64,000 bases of DNA from Argyresthia goedartella. Its lineage: Eukaryota; Arthropoda; Insecta; Lepidoptera; Argyresthiidae. The stretch covers positions 46,834,208 to 46,898,207 of the forward strand of contig OX463806.1 in NCBI GenBank assembly GCA_949825045.1, read 5' to 3'. Position 1 is the stretch's first letter. Every line of letters begins with the position of its first letter. Position numbers and translations under genes: made by a program. Positions 1-12,800 of this stretch are shown one piece after another. The notes under the pieces are model-generated. The model was not told the origin of the DNA. It ran no database searches and saw only the letters and a program-made list of their open reading frames with translations.

Positions 1-860
1 AAATAGACGAAAACATGAGTCGAGAGCTACCAATGAGGGATCCTCCTGATGAGGTCTGGAGATCTTGACATTGCCATTTGAGCAATTTAAAATCCATGTT
101 AAAGCGACTTTGTCGAAAAAGGGATATTACAATGTTCAAGATTACTTAAATGATGGGTCTGTATGGGGTTAATCTGGCTCAACACAGACCTTGCTGTTAA
201 TAATTTTGTAATTATTTATTCCTGCTTATTAATTATGATAATGACTAAATATTATATTTTGTATTAGTTAAGCATAAGCAATTTTTAAAAAGAGATCTAA
301 AAATCAATCTGTCGGAGTTTCTACGCCGTTCTTCTCCCACAGTGGTCCAATGTAGAGAAGTGGCAAAAAATGACGATTGCTAAGTATATGTAAATATCTA
401 CAGTAATAAAGACATTTGGTATTAGGTCCTGGAAAAAGGTGAACATGAGATGTCAAGTATCAATCAAGGTGCCTACCGGAAATACCTAACAATGCAGCAA
501 AAGGCCGAGGAAACAGCACGCTCCTAACATACAGTACTGATTTTTATTGTGTTTTTGTATTTTTGTTTTTTTAATTTATTTATTCTGCTACCCACCTTTA
601 TTTTTACATCACTTACTTCCCAATTTAAAATATTTTGTGTAGTAATTACTATTTAATTTGTATTACTAATTCTCAATTTTTAAATTTCCCAATTAAAATA
701 TCCCAATAATCATAATACTGACATCCCATCTAATTAATTTTTTTTATATCACTCTTTATGCAATTTCAATTTCAATGTAATTATTTGTTATATTTTATTA
801 TGTTTCCATTTTGGTCATAAATGGAATTTTATATTAATAATTAATACTAATGTATATTTT
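1..860. other. AT-rich stretch, no gene seen
   Basis: No exon, RT motif or RNA gene could be recognised. The sequence is AT-rich and broken by stops in all frames. The part after about 540 has long T-rich runs and may already belong to the untranslated 3' region of the retroelement tail that follows. Confidence 0.5.
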
Positions 861-1136
861 AATGTGTACTCGTGCATACTGTTGTCTCGTCCGTATTTGG
901 CCCTGGCAGAATACCAGCGTCACAGATTCGTCTGTGACATTGCTGAGTCAGGGCCATTTCATTGTCGCGGTACATTCACAATACCACATAGTGAAAATGA
1001 TTATTTATTTGTAAATTGTTTTGTGTTATGTTCTTCCAGGTTTTATTCTATTTTGTATTTCTTTTTATTATGTGTCTGTGTGTGTACCTTTTCAGTGAAT
1101 AAATGAATTTATCTATCTATCTATCTATCTATCCCT
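861..1136 (+). mobile_element. LINE-like 3' end with ATCT microsatellite tail
   Basis: The stretch ends in an AATAAA-like motif followed at 1112-1133 by about five ATCT units. Short tandem repeats after a polyadenylation-like motif are typical of the 3' ends of several insect non-LTR retrotransposons. No coding part is recognisable, so the family is unknown. Confidence 0.35.
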
Positions 1137-1326
1137 AATTGGTAGAACAGAAATCTCCTCACACTGAATGGCAAAAAACAAAATATATGTACTTCCACAA
1201 AACCCGGGCCTCGGAACCTAAACCCAACATTCATATGCGAATCCACTCCGATGTGACTGTGCGGAGATAGATCGTATCGACACCATCAAATATCTGGGAG
1301 TCTGGATGTCTGTGTCAGCAATACTT

Positions 1327-2310
1327 CCCTAGAATCTGGAAGGGGGCAACGGTGGTTGTGCTCAGGAAACCGGGCAAAGATACGTACACAGTTTTGTACC
1401 GGCCGATTGGGCTATTGCCGGTACTGGGAAAAATCTATGAAAAGATGCTAGTTGCCCACCTCAGATACTACGCCCTGCCAAAAATCAGCTTGTGCCAATA
1501 CGGATTCATGCTACAAAGGTATGGTAAGGTATGCAGTACATCCGCACAAAGCTGGAACAGAAGAGAATTTTAATCTTAGTGTCACTGGATATAGAGGGGG
1601 CCTTCGATAGCGCCTGGTGGCCAGAGACAGACTGCCCGGTAAATCTGAGACGAGTATTGGACAGCTACCTCACTGACAGATCTGTAAGTATAAGGTATGC
1701 TGGTGAGGAGTTTACAAAGAACACAAACAAGCGTTGCGTCCAGGGCTCTTTAGGGGGACCACTCCTCTGGAACTTGTTGCTGGACCCGCTTCTTCGGGAT
1801 CTTGAGGTTTTGGGAACGTATTGCCAAGCTTTGCTGATGATGTCGTGATGGTTTTTGATGGCAAAACAGCTCTCGAAATTGAAGGACTGGCTAATCCCGC
1901 TCTTGAACACGTTCGGGCGTGGGGTATCAGAAACCGCTTAAAATTCGCATCACATAAGACCTGTGCCATGGTTGTCACCAAAAAACTCAAGTATGACTCC
2001 CCGCGTCTGAGGATGGGCGGGATCGACATCGGCATGTCAGAATAAATCAAATTGCTAGGGCTAACCATTGACAACAGAATAACTTTCAACAAGCACGTCA
2101 CTCTAGCCTGTAAGAGAGCCATCACGATCCACAAACAATTGGCGAGAGCAGCACGGGTTAGCTGGGGCTTAAACCCTGAAGTGATCAAAACCATCTACAC
2201 GGCAGCAGTAGAATCAATAATATTATACGCTGCAAGTGCATGGGCACCAGCTGCAAGAAAGTTAGGAATCCGTAAACACCTTATCGTGATGCAGAGAGGC
2301 TTTGCTTAGG
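1327..2310 (+). pseudogene. Decayed reverse transcriptase of an R1-like LINE
   Basis: Consecutive reading frames on the plus strand give the ordered motifs of a non-LTR reverse transcriptase: KPGKD and RPIGLLPVLGKIYEKML, then LDIEGAFDSAWW, then QGSLGGPLLWNLLLDPLL, then FADDVVMVF, then LGLTIDNRITF and YAASAWAP. The phrases resemble the R1/LOA side of the LINE tree. The frame changes at least three times and stops interrupt it. It lacks the endonuclease at the 5' side and is cut off at about 2310. This is a dead fragment with no functional product. Confidence 0.8.
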
Positions 2311-2479
2311 GCATACTTTTTAAGTAAAATAAAATTATATAATCATGGGTCTTGTCTATGACAGGGGATTTACTGTGTAAAGGGCATGCATATGGGTTTT
2401 TCGTTGGTAGAACTACCTGGGTCTCCTTCCCAGGTGTCCATGATGGATTTTCCCATATTATGCACTCTATTAAATATAT
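2311..2479. other. Unassigned spacer between two LINE fragments
   Basis: AT-rich sequence separating two retroelement pieces. No coding or repeat structure recognised. Confidence 0.4.
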
Positions 2480-3290
2480 ATATATCTGGGAGTCACAATT
2501 GACCAGAACCTGTCCTTTAAGGCCCACATCTCCGATACAGCGTCAAGAGTGAGAAAACTAATATTTGTAATGCGCGCGCTACAACACTCGGCTCGCAAAA
2601 ATGTCCTTAGACTAGTCTACATACAGCCTTGTGCGACTCAGTACTGAGCTACTGCATCAAAGTATAGGGCGGATCTGGAATAACTGCTATGCTATGCTCA
2701 GACAAGAGAGAGCTCAACGGTCGGTGATCAAAGTGATGCTAAAAAAGCCATACAGTTTCCCGACTGCAGCTCTATTTGCAGAAGCAGACCTACTCACCGC
2801 ACGCCAAACATTAATCTACAGAACTGCCACTCATATGCATTGCCACACAATCCACAGCAACAATTACGAAGAACTGCTGAGGAAAAGGGTCTTCCGTGTC
2901 CCGATAAATGAAGTCAAAACCTCATTCGCCCGCCGCTTCCCCAAATTCATATCAGCATTTATATACAACAGGGTTCTTGAGCACTGTGCCATTAAACAGT
3001 GTACGGTAAGAACTTCTAAGCTCCTTATTCTTAAGTGGCTAGAAACCCTAACATATCGAGAAACAGAGGATCTCCTGAATATCGACGCGTAATCCTTGTC
3101 CCTACATCGTCTCCTCCTCCCACCATCCTTTTCCCTAGATTGTATATGTATATCTACTATAATTAAATTATGACTTTATTTGCAACCTCTTGAGCTAACT
3201 AAGTATTTTTTTTTGTTTATTGTTACATACTGTTACAACACTTCATGCCTGTCACACTATTAAAGATTATTACTAGAACCTAGAACACCT
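2480..3290 (+). pseudogene. 3' part of a second LINE (RT C-terminus and 3' UTR)
   Basis: Translation from 2484 gives YLGVTIDQNLSFKAHISD, the post-palm region of a non-LTR reverse transcriptase. After a frame change comes a C-terminal region (2631-3092) with ERAQRSVIKVML and a basic stretch that ends at a stop at 3092. This resembles the C-terminal thumb and connector of Jockey/CR1-group elements. The sequence then becomes AT-rich. It is a different family from the fragment just upstream, as the YLGVTID region is represented twice. Confidence 0.65.
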
Positions 3291-3379
3291 CTGGCCAGCC
3301 AATCATAGATAATAATAGAACCAACATTATGTCAAAGATCCAGGTCCTCACGATACAGGTCTGACCAAGTGTGAGGGCC

Positions 3380-3487
3380 ACTGGTAACTTTTACTTTGTA
3401 TACGATTAATTTATTAGCAAGTAGGTGTCAATGTATTAAACTTGTAAACCTTTTGTTAAATAAACTATTTCTATTTCTATTTCTATC
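3380..3487 (+). mobile_element. LINE-like 3' tail with TTTCTA repeats
   Basis: A short AT-rich piece ends in AAATAAACTA followed by repeated TTTCTA units (3465-3487). As at 1.1 kb, this is the form of a retrotransposon 3' end. No coding sequence is attached. Confidence 0.35.
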
Positions 3488-3509
3488 CCTCCCAAAATGC
3501 TCATAATCA

Positions 3510-3556
3510 AAGGGCACGGCGGCAGCGCAACTAGCGCTTTTCGCCGCTGTGCCTTG
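3510..3556. repeat. GC-rich imperfect hairpin
   Basis: The arms GGGCACGGCGGC and GCCGCTGTGCC face each other across a short loop that itself holds GCGC..GCGC. It stands out from the AT-rich flanks. It could be a structured 3' end of a retroelement or the core of a short foldback element. Confidence 0.4.
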
Positions 3557-3619
3557 ATACTAGTAGCTACTCTCGACCAGTGTTGAGTCGTCGTTTGCCG
3601 CGCAGCACAGAAGCACACA

Positions 3620-4224
3620 GAAGTTGGTACAGATTTTATGATTCACCTTTTCCTTCATACTTTGTGGAATATAACCCCCCCATGGATACGATGTTATACT
3701 ATTGTCATTAGATTAGATAATTTTTATATCGTACATTGTGTGTAAAAAAAAATACGAAAATTGATAAAATTACATCCCCGAAGAGTTTGTTGGTAATATC
3801 TTCTCTGACGGGCGTATTTGCGAAGCACGGGTAGAGTTAACCATTAATGGACTTTCTTTTTCCTGTGCGAGATTCATCCATGAATCACCACTTGAAGGGG
3901 AAATTTTCTTTTTCAAACTCAAACCATAATCAGTTATGTACTCATTAGTTTAGTTGATCATATTTGCTTTTTTTCCATATATTTGAGACTTAAGTAAGTG
4001 TTTGACTTGTAAAAGTGCATTTTTTTGCCAACTTGCAATAAATGATTAGATTTTTGAGTTTTGTAAAATAATGTATGCCCTAGCTTGATTTGGATTCCCG
4101 TTCCTTCAGATTGTGGACCCAACGTCGAACCGACAGCGCCATCGACGACGATCACGGGCATCGTGAATTTGCGATGATATTCGAATCGTCATGATTACTT
4201 ATAATGTGCAGGGGCAGAGATATG
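3620..4224. other. No gene seen
   Basis: No exon, RNA gene or recognisable repeat found here. Confidence 0.45.
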
Positions 4225-4570
4225 TTTTTTTTTTTTTTTAATCTTATTTATTTTATAAGCCATACATCTTATGATTAAGTCAGCTTAAAAATAATTAACA
4301 AAGTTACAGTGCTTACAGTATTACTTTAACAAAAGAAAATAACATTAAATAAATCTAAAATTGGTTAGTTACATAAGTATTTTGTAGTGTTCCCATCTGA
4401 GATTCAAAGAGGTTATCAAGAAACTTAAGAATCTGTTACTATACTCGACAGTGAACTCTGAGCTTAGAATTCGATGGAAAAGGAAGAGAAGATCCCCCTC
4501 AGAGTACCGAGTTTCTTCGAGATGAGCCATAAATACTGTATAATGAGTAGATTTAGACCACACAAAAACC
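4225..4570 (-). mobile_element. Possible reverse-oriented retroelement 3' end
   Basis: A run of 15 T at 4225-4239 would be a poly(A) tail if read on the minus strand. The adjoining 330 bases are less AT-biased than their surroundings. No coding motif confirms this, so the call is weak. Confidence 0.22.
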
Positions 4571-4839
4571 TCAGTGGTTTAAGTGGCGTTCAAGCATGTA
4601 ACTCTGTTATTTTCAATATGTAATTAATAATTAAATTTATAAAAATAACACTAACACGTATTTCCTTTCTCTTCCGTAATAGGTATCATATTTATGTAGG
4701 TAAATTTATGATATTTTATAGTTTATATATGTGCATGCTATCTATTGTATTGTATATAGTTGAGATATATATTTTATTTATTAGGTATGTTTTATTTATA
4801 TTTTAAAAAAAACTTTCTACGTATGTATACAGTTTTAAA

Positions 4840-4975
4840 CGCACTAGGACTGTCCTGTTTCATAAACACTCCTTTTTTTGCTGGAAGAAATCTCTCTTTA
4901 GAATCTCTCTTTATTGTAACTGTCGGTTTATCTATATTTTCTGTGCAATAAAGAATATGAATGTGAACACTTCTC
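4840..4975 (+). mobile_element. LINE 3' terminal segment, copy 1 of 5
   Basis: Contains the conserved order CTAGGAC..., GCTGGAAGAAATCTCT, then GTGCAATAAAGAAT, shared with copies at 10.4, 26.4, 27.6 and 47.8 kb. In this copy the ATCTCT/AGAGAT hairpin (4890-4905) has lost one base of the right arm. It lies in the same orientation as all other copies. Confidence 0.65.
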
Positions 4976-5039
4976 TTGTATGGGGATCCCTTTTTAATCA
5001 TCTGATGTAGTTATGTAAACATTTCAATTCTACCTGTTA

Positions 5040-5275
5040 CGTTCATAAGAGACGGACGGACGGACAGACTTTGAACTGTACTTATGTTTGACACATGCTG
5101 CTTTTGACGACAAAAGGGCTCGACAATTATAGTACTTGACCAAGGAAGCCTTTGACGAAGATAGTATTTGACGAAAGTCGTCGCTACCTAAATGAAGAGG
5201 GACGGACAGCGGATGCTTAGTTATAGGGTCCCGTTGGTCACCCTTCTGGTGCGGAACCCTAGAAACTAATACTCG
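5040..5275 (-). repeat. Dispersed repeat with GACGGAC and GGGTCCCGT motifs
   Basis: The segment has GACGGACGGACGGACAGAC and, further on, GGACGGACAGCGG, TAGGGTCCCGTTGG, CACCCTTCTGGTGCGGAACCC. The same ordered motifs recur at 22.2 kb (opposite strand), 32.0 kb and 51.8 kb. It is an interspersed repeat of unknown class; no coding sequence is seen in any copy. Confidence 0.55.
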
Positions 5276-5644
5276 TATTAATAGCTAGTCGGCGTTGGTA
5301 AATCATCAGTTTTGCCGCTCTTCTAACATTAGCTGTAACATTATTATCATGACGTTGATGATTATGAGGTGGGACGCCCGCTGAACCGGGCGGCGGGCGG
5401 CGGGTGATCGGTTCTCTATTACGACTACTTCACCCAATCCCCAGTGTTTGGGCACTGGTTACTGATGGTTCAACAGATGTCCCTCCCAAAATCTTCTTGT
5501 TCGCATATGGTGATACGGCAAAATATATATAAAATGTAAACGAATGTAAACCAAAGTGACAGCGTTAATTACTTCCACGAAAGAAAAGAGAGCGCAAACA
5601 ATGCGCTAGACCCAAACTAAAATAACATAAACTTAACTTTTGAA

Positions 5645-6103
5645 AATAAACTTCGCTATTTTGTCCAAAAGATTTTCAAGGAGATTTCACGAATACATAA
5701 TATTCAGAGTTACAGGAAAAAATAAAATAATTTAGAGGCCTTTTCGCAATAAAGTTCTATCGAGAAAATTTCATCCAATCGCGTCAAACCCCATATTTTT
5801 TTAAAAATAAACTATGCTATTTTGTTAAAAGAGGTTCAAGCAAGGAGATTTTATGAATACATAATATCCAGAATTACAGGAAAAAAAAAAATTTAGAGGC
5901 CTTTTCGCGATAAAATTCTATCGAGAAAATTTTACCCAATCGCGTCAAACCACTTTTTTTTTAATAAATTACGCTATTTTGTCAAAAAGATTTTCAAGGC
6001 GAGTTTACGAATACATAATATCCAGAATTACAGGAAAAAATAAAATAATTTAGAGACCTTTTCGCAATAACATTGTATCGAGAAAATTTCATCCAATCGC
6101 GTT
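5645..6103. repeat. Three tandem copies of a ~160-bp unit
   Basis: Units begin with AATAAA(C/T)T..GCTATTTTGT at 5645, 5806 and 5963, a period of 161 and 157 bases. Each holds GAATACATAATAT, ACAGGAAAAAA, TTTAGAG(G/A)CCTTTTCGC and TATCGAGAAAATTT(C/T)A(T/C)CCAATCGCG. Identity between units is high by eye. The array lies upstream of gene 1 and has no coding potential. The motif TCTATCGA...CCCATCGCG recurs in diverged form near 35.1 kb. Confidence 0.85.
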
Positions 6104-6703
6104 TTCCTTCAATAAGAATCTTAAAGAGATACTCGATAAACATTATTCCAAAAATCAAATCTGTACATGAGTTTATAGTGGAGTATATATCGCTAATCTT
6201 TAACACAGGTTTATGTTAACTTTACAGGGGAATCCCACAACCTGTGCTGTAATATACAATAAATTTAATTTAATTTTTTAAGTGTGACAAGCCATACTTG
6301 ACTTACCTTCTTCATTATTATAATACGCTTCGATGCTCATTTGTTGTTTTTGATTGTCTACATATGTAGTGTAAAGGTAAAGGTAAAGTTACCTTGACCC
6401 GGATTACCATTCTCCTGAGATGACCCCTGTAGGATATCAGCAGCGTCGCTTCCAGTAGAAACTCGACCTAAGTTCCGGTCAGACTACGGTAATGCATGCA
6501 GCACAGAATCATTTCAGGCGATGAGCTAGCAAAGTTTTCTCGCTAAATAACTGTACGTGGTTCATTATTTTACACTTACCTCCGCTTATATTATTGGACG
6601 AGGGCCATTGTGGAATCCGACGACTGAAATTTCGAAAACCTGTTTTACAGCATATTGGACCGTGACCAAAAGGAATAGAGTGGTTTTCGGCGAAAAAGTA
6701 TTA
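6104..6703. other. Region upstream of gene 1
   Basis: No coding sequence found. It should contain the distal promoter of gene 1. The short direct repeat AAAGGTAAAGGTAAAG is seen near 6373. Confidence 0.4.
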
Positions 6704-6708
6704 TCAGT
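6704..6708 (+). promoter_or_regulatory. Initiator-like TCAGT upstream of gene 1
   Basis: TCAGT is the arthropod initiator consensus around a transcription start. It lies in ATTATCAGT, about 150 bases before the ATG of gene 1, and the same nine bases occur about 143 bases before the ATG of the paralogue (28474-28482). No TATA box is seen at the usual distance. The downstream leader is GC-rich with a GT/GC repeat at 6786-6812. Confidence 0.5.
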
Positions 6709-6854
6709 GCAATCTATCGGTTGGTATTGGTATTGGTAGTTGTGGCGTAAGCTGTTGTAGCGCGGTCCCTGTAGGCGGCGGACGGCGTGTGTGTGTGCGT
6801 GTGTGTGCGCGGTGCGTGCGAGCTTGTCCCTCGTCGCTTCAGGAGCCTGCCAAC

Positions 6855-6899
6855 ATGAAGAAGAACACCGTGCTGCTGGTGGCTGGGATCTCCACGCTG
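6855..6899 (+). CDS. Gene 1 exon 1
   Basis: Encodes residues 1-15, starting MKKNTVLLVAGISTL, the beginning of the first membrane helix. The donor is CTG|GTATGT and the exon ends in phase 0. It matches the role of exon 1 of gene 2. Confidence 0.75.
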
Positions 6900-9800
6900 G
6901 TATGTCTGCCGCACACCCCGGATACATTGATACAAAACTACAGAATGCTATAGGATATCGTTGGGAGGCCTAGTATAGTTACAAACGTTATTTTGGTGTT
7001 ACGATTATTATATTTGTATGGTGTTCTAGCTTGCGTAAATTCAATCGAATGAAGCCGCATTGTTCGACCATTCGATATTAACTCTGTGAGAATAGACATC
7101 AAATGTGGAACAACCTGTTTCTTTCGATAGTCTAGATACTATAGGTAATAGTAATTAAGCTGCGATTTTGTAATTTATCTGCTTGCGCTGGGGAGTAGAC
7201 TGAAAAGTTTTCCCATTTTACCCATATGAGCTCTATCGTCCATCAATGGGAAAAATATGGATGTCCTTAATTTATTGCTAGCGAGTCTGCTTGACATCAT
7301 TTTAGTCTGTTATTTGTGTAATTTCATAATGGTCCATTCATTATCTTCAAATTAAAATATCATCAAAGTCATGGACATGGATTTATCTGGGGTCGGTTCG
7401 TGCGTCGTAATTTTTCGTAAATCAAGCAAGTTGGGTGCGTTTCGTGCGTTTTCAATTATGTAGAAAAACAGCCATGCACCGTTGAGTGCGGTTCGGGTGT
7501 CCATTTATTTTGCTGATTTCAATAGGCCCGTTTCGTGTGTCGTAGGTAGTCCTGTAGACTAATTAAACGATTAGACAGCAGACAAAACTAAATTATCAAA
7601 TAAAACACAACAACTCCGAAAATTAATAGTTTTATTATGTATTTAAAACTTAGCATTATTAACACAAGAGTTTTATTTATATAAAATCTCGCTTTATTGC
7701 CATGCTTGAAATCAATCCCAGTAGCTTGTCTCTTTGTCTGACTACATAAGCTAATAGCTACGTAGGAGAATACAATAGGAATAGAAGTGTTTATAGCTAT
7801 GTACGGCAAGCCATTTTCAGTAAGACAGCGCATTAGTGAGCAATGCAAGTATCTCACGTTATCAGCACAGAGAATATCGTTCCACACAAATATGAGTAGG
7901 TATCAATATCTCGATAAGAAGAAGAACTCTTTTCATGTATTAACGTATGCGATACATACCTACTTAGTATGACGATAGATGCCGATATCACGGTGTTATC
8001 TCTCCTGTCATGATGACAGCTTTATCTTGGATCAGCGACAGGATGATGACACGGAAGGAAGGCATTCTGACTATGTGTAGGTACTCATATGCGTGTATTA
8101 CATCTGGGATGATCAAATTGATTCAATTTTTATGGAATGTATAAGTATAAGCAAATAATTAGCAACATCAAATAAGAAATCAACTTGGTATAGGTACCTA
8201 CAATTCGTAGACTGCACAAATCACAGAATATACTTTTGTGTTGGTAAAGTAGGTATCCGTAATGTCACATAATACTTAATAGTAATGTTTCATGTAATGT
8301 AACTTACCTAATAAAGTAGATATAATTGAGCAAGACATGTTACTTGTATCGTGCAACTGTTATTAGTTCATGCGTATTTAGTGAATCGAAACCATTGGCG
8401 GCGTAGCGTAGGCGATGCGATGCGATGCGATGCAATAGTAGAGCGATTATTGGGTTCTCTACGTCATCTCACTAATCAGAAACAGCTATAACTACTAATT
8501 ATACTATGAGTAGTGCGGTATTACAGATACCGTGTAGTGACATTTTAAGAGGATGAAGATATATGCGCATGTGGAGATAATTATGGAATAATAAGCAATA
8601 ATTCAAACGTCACAATACACTAAATTGAAGGTTTCTGAATAAGGCGTTTGGTGGAGATATAGAAAAGTCGGAAGTTATCTCCGGGTTACCACAGGATACT
8701 ATAACAATAACAGCCCATCTGCACCTCAGCGCCAGTGTTGAACGCAACACGCTTTCTTGCAGATTCAAGCAAGCCTTCAATTCGTCCTGTGTGGGTTGGC
8801 AGTGGCGCAGTACTTATGTCTGTTCGATCTGCTACTGGAGTTGCCGCTGTTGCTCTATATCAGGATTCTTTATTTCCACAGTGAGTAACTGCCTGCCTAT
8901 TACACTAGGTACCTACTAAGTATTATCGGTTTCCAGAGTTTGTTGTAGTCAACTGCGTGCGACTAATAGATCTACTTACTGCTAAGTTCATCACTTTTTC
9001 AGACCCGACATGCGAGATCCGTGTGAACGTCGGTCAGGCGATCGACGGCATGGCGGATCAGGCGTTCGTGCTGCTGACCCGCGAGTCCATGCCCACGTTC
9101 CGCACGTTCGTCACGAACGCCGTCTACCTCGGCCTCAGCGTCGTGTGGGTCGTCACCAGCCTTGTGCTCATCCGTAAGTCGCACCAACACCAGGTCCACC
9201 CAGTGGGACTCAGTTCGTTTCATAATATATGGGAAAAGTCCCTAAAATATTAAGATTATGAACTTCAAAAATATATATGAGGCCTAACTTAGCGACAAAT
9301 ACAATTTTAGAATTTCCACATCAAACATATTTTTGGCACCGCAATGACTGCGCCATTGCACCGAACTATTTCTAATTTCTATACAACATCGAGTTTAATA
9401 TAGAGATTATGAAGCATAAAATAAAACCGGTCAAGTGCGAGTAGGACGTCGGGCCCGCACACGAAGGGTTTTGTAAGAGTATACCTTTTTAATTTCTCAT
9501 AATAAAAAATTAAATACAATGAAACATTGAAAAAGAGTTTTATGTATGTAGTTTGTAAGTATTGGACTATGTACTCAGGTTAACGAAACTCTTTGATCAT
9601 TGAAACCGGAATTCGATAGAAATTGAATAACTTATTTACAGAAATAAAATAAAGTATGATAGAAAACTTAATATCTATGTTTTTCGTATATGTCTCTAGT
9701 CTATGGGATGTAATAGGCCTATAAAATGTTGGACCAGTCGTATCCTTACTAGAAATTGGGAATTAAACTGTTTGACCACTGTGATTGGAAGGTAAGCAGT

Positions 9801-12800
9801 TAAATACTTTTTTACTTGTGAATGCACAGTCAAAAAAACTTTATCTAAGCAAGTTACTGAACAAACTCGAGCGACTTCAAAATCTCGGGATTCGGTTTAT
9901 CTTCGGTCTCCGCAAGTACGATCACGTGTACTATATCTATCGCCCCCCAATATCGCAGGGAATTAGGCTGGCTCCCGATCTGACTTCGTCGTGATATGCA
10001 CATTCTCTCCTTCCTCTTCAATATTTTGAGAAATCCGCGCTATCCCGCATATCTTCGTGAACATTTTGAGTTTCTTTTCTCAGGGGATAGACTTCGGAGA
10101 TCTCACACGCTGTCACTTTTGTCAATTCCTCAGCACAACACTGTTGCTTACGAGCACTCGTTTAGGGTAAGGGCAATACGTTTGTGGAATGCACTTCCTT
10201 GCGCTATTAGGGATTGCACATCCTTGTTCTCTTTTAAGAAAAAATTTAAACAGCATCTGCTCTCTTCCGCATAGTGGGTATCTTATAGTATGTATGTGTA
10301 TCTATGTATTTATTGTATTCTATTTTTTTTATTATAGTAAAAATTTAGGGTGTATTGTGATTTATCTGATAGTATATTGACTGTATTTCTTACTTTTAAC
10401 TCTTAATTGTACACTAGGACTTCCTCTCTATAAATATTTTTTCCTTTCCTCACAGGTTAGCTGTAAGAAATTTCTTATTAGAAATAAGCTCACCTTTGCA
10501 TATTATTCATTATATTTTTTCCATTGTGTTTCCTGTGCAATAAAGAATTATTACAAGTTTGGCTGGTAAGTGTAAATCTAGTCGGCTCTAGAAATACATG
10601 ATATAAATTAACTGATTTGAATTAAGTTATTAATCGTTGTTACATTGTTGTTCATACAAGCAAATCTACATTAAGATCGCCACAAATAATTAATTTTTTT
10701 CTGTTATTACAAAGTTTAATTAGGGATTCCTCCATAATTTTCTCAAATATTTCAAAATTGCCATAGCCTTTTTCATCCCTCGGAGATCTGTAGACACAAA
10801 CAATAATATGGCTATCCAACTCAACAGAGCATACCTATATTTGTCTATAAACAGTAAGTGCAAGAATATCTTTCCGTTGTTTCACCTTAATATAATTGTT
10901 ACTAAGATTAAAGAGTCTCTCTTCAGTCGCTCTATCAGCAGTCTTTCTATTGTAACAGCTGACAATTTTCTGATTATTTATGTCAAAAGATATCGTATTT
11001 TCCCTTAACCAGTATTCTGTAACACAAATAACATCGAAATCAGATTTTTTTTAGAAATAAATCTATACAAGTTCTTTGCCAGGTAGCCCTTGGATGTTTT
11101 GATGGGTTATATTTAAGTGGAGCTTTCACTTTGACATATTTAGTGGCTCTTTTATGCTATATATGTATTTCCTCTATTGTGTTATGAACTAATTTAAATT
11201 ACTTGGAACAGATTCCAATGTTGCATGCAAAGTATGATTAACCTGTGCATTCCCAATAGGGGTGCTTGTCATTTTACTCTTTATATAAGCAGGTTTCTGA
11301 TTAGACTGTTCAACGAAAACAGCTGATTTCAAGTTGAACTTGGTGAAACTAACTATAGCTGCGTCGCATATATTATAAGCTAACAATGTAGCTACTAATT
11401 TTATATTTTTCATATATTTATAAGACATGTACAACTCCATACTACCTGCACCTGGTACACTCTCCATACTAAAATGTTCAATCCCCTTTTTAAAACGATA
11501 TACCTACTTTTCGAGAAATTTGACTTCAAAGGGCGATAAAAACAACTTTTTTGCACTTTGAACTCAGACTTCCCGCAAAGGATATCGTTTTAGAAAATCA
11601 TAGTTACACACATTTGTTTTAATAATTTACTCTATCGATGGTCATCGATTTCATATCTGGCCACAGGTATCAAGATTTAAAAAAGGGCATGCCAGTCTCC
11701 ATACAAAAATAGTAGAACCATTTTGTGACTCCGATTGAAGAAAAAATACATAAAATATATTCGGTAAAATAATCGACTGGATATATATATATATTTGAGA
11801 TTTTTAGGGCCTTTTCCAGTTCTTTGAAGTAGGTCGGTAGCCCTAGTCAATCCCGATCCTATTTGATCTTTATACATATTGACCTGAAGCTTATTGATAT
11901 GCATAATCAGGTTTGAACTTAAGGCTGTCCAAGACGACCGACATTACAACTATTATCAACTTTGAGAATAGCTCAAGACAAGGCTGCACACTGGATTTCA
12001 ATGGTATGGGTCTCTGCTATTTCGACTGGGAAGTAGATTCGGTGGAGCACATCGTAATTTTGGTGGTAAAAATTGCCACTGAAGTGATGCCATCGAACTG
12101 ATAGACAAAAAGGTTTTTCGACCTTAAAGACCAACTCTAATATAATAAAATTATAGCCCATTAATGTCCCCGCCGAGGGGCACAGGCCTTTACCCGGATA
12201 CGAGTAAGATTAAGCTATACTCCACCACACTGGCTCAATGCGAGTTTATGGAGGGGTTTTTAAGACCACTACCAAGTAGCGACAGTAGCCGGGACCTACA
12301 GCTTAACGTGTCATCCGAAACACTGAAGATAAATTTATTATCTCGTTAATACATGGTTAGGTTTCAAACCTGCATCTCCTGTGTGAGAAGCAAGCGTGAA
12401 AGCCATTAGACCACGGATCTCATTTGTCAATAATACTATACTTTTAAAGAGCATTGGCCAATTTTTATCTCATATATCCAAAGCGTCAAAGGACACCACC
12501 TATATCAAAGAAAAATATTTTATAAATTAAATTTTTCATACTAGACTCAAATTACTTTCCTGTTCTTATTTGAATCATGATACAATTAAAGCGGTATATA
12601 GGTCTAGTCCAGTGTCCAGTCAAATGCACACTACGCCATAATCTCGGTGCCACGTATATTAGTAAGTATCCTTGTCAGTGGCAACTACTAGTAGTAGTGT
12701 GAATTGGAGAGACCCTGGACCGCGATATTCAAACTTTACCTCTGTGCTTATATCAAATTTCGAAGGACAGATATGGTTTTTTTCTTCCTTTCATAAGGTG

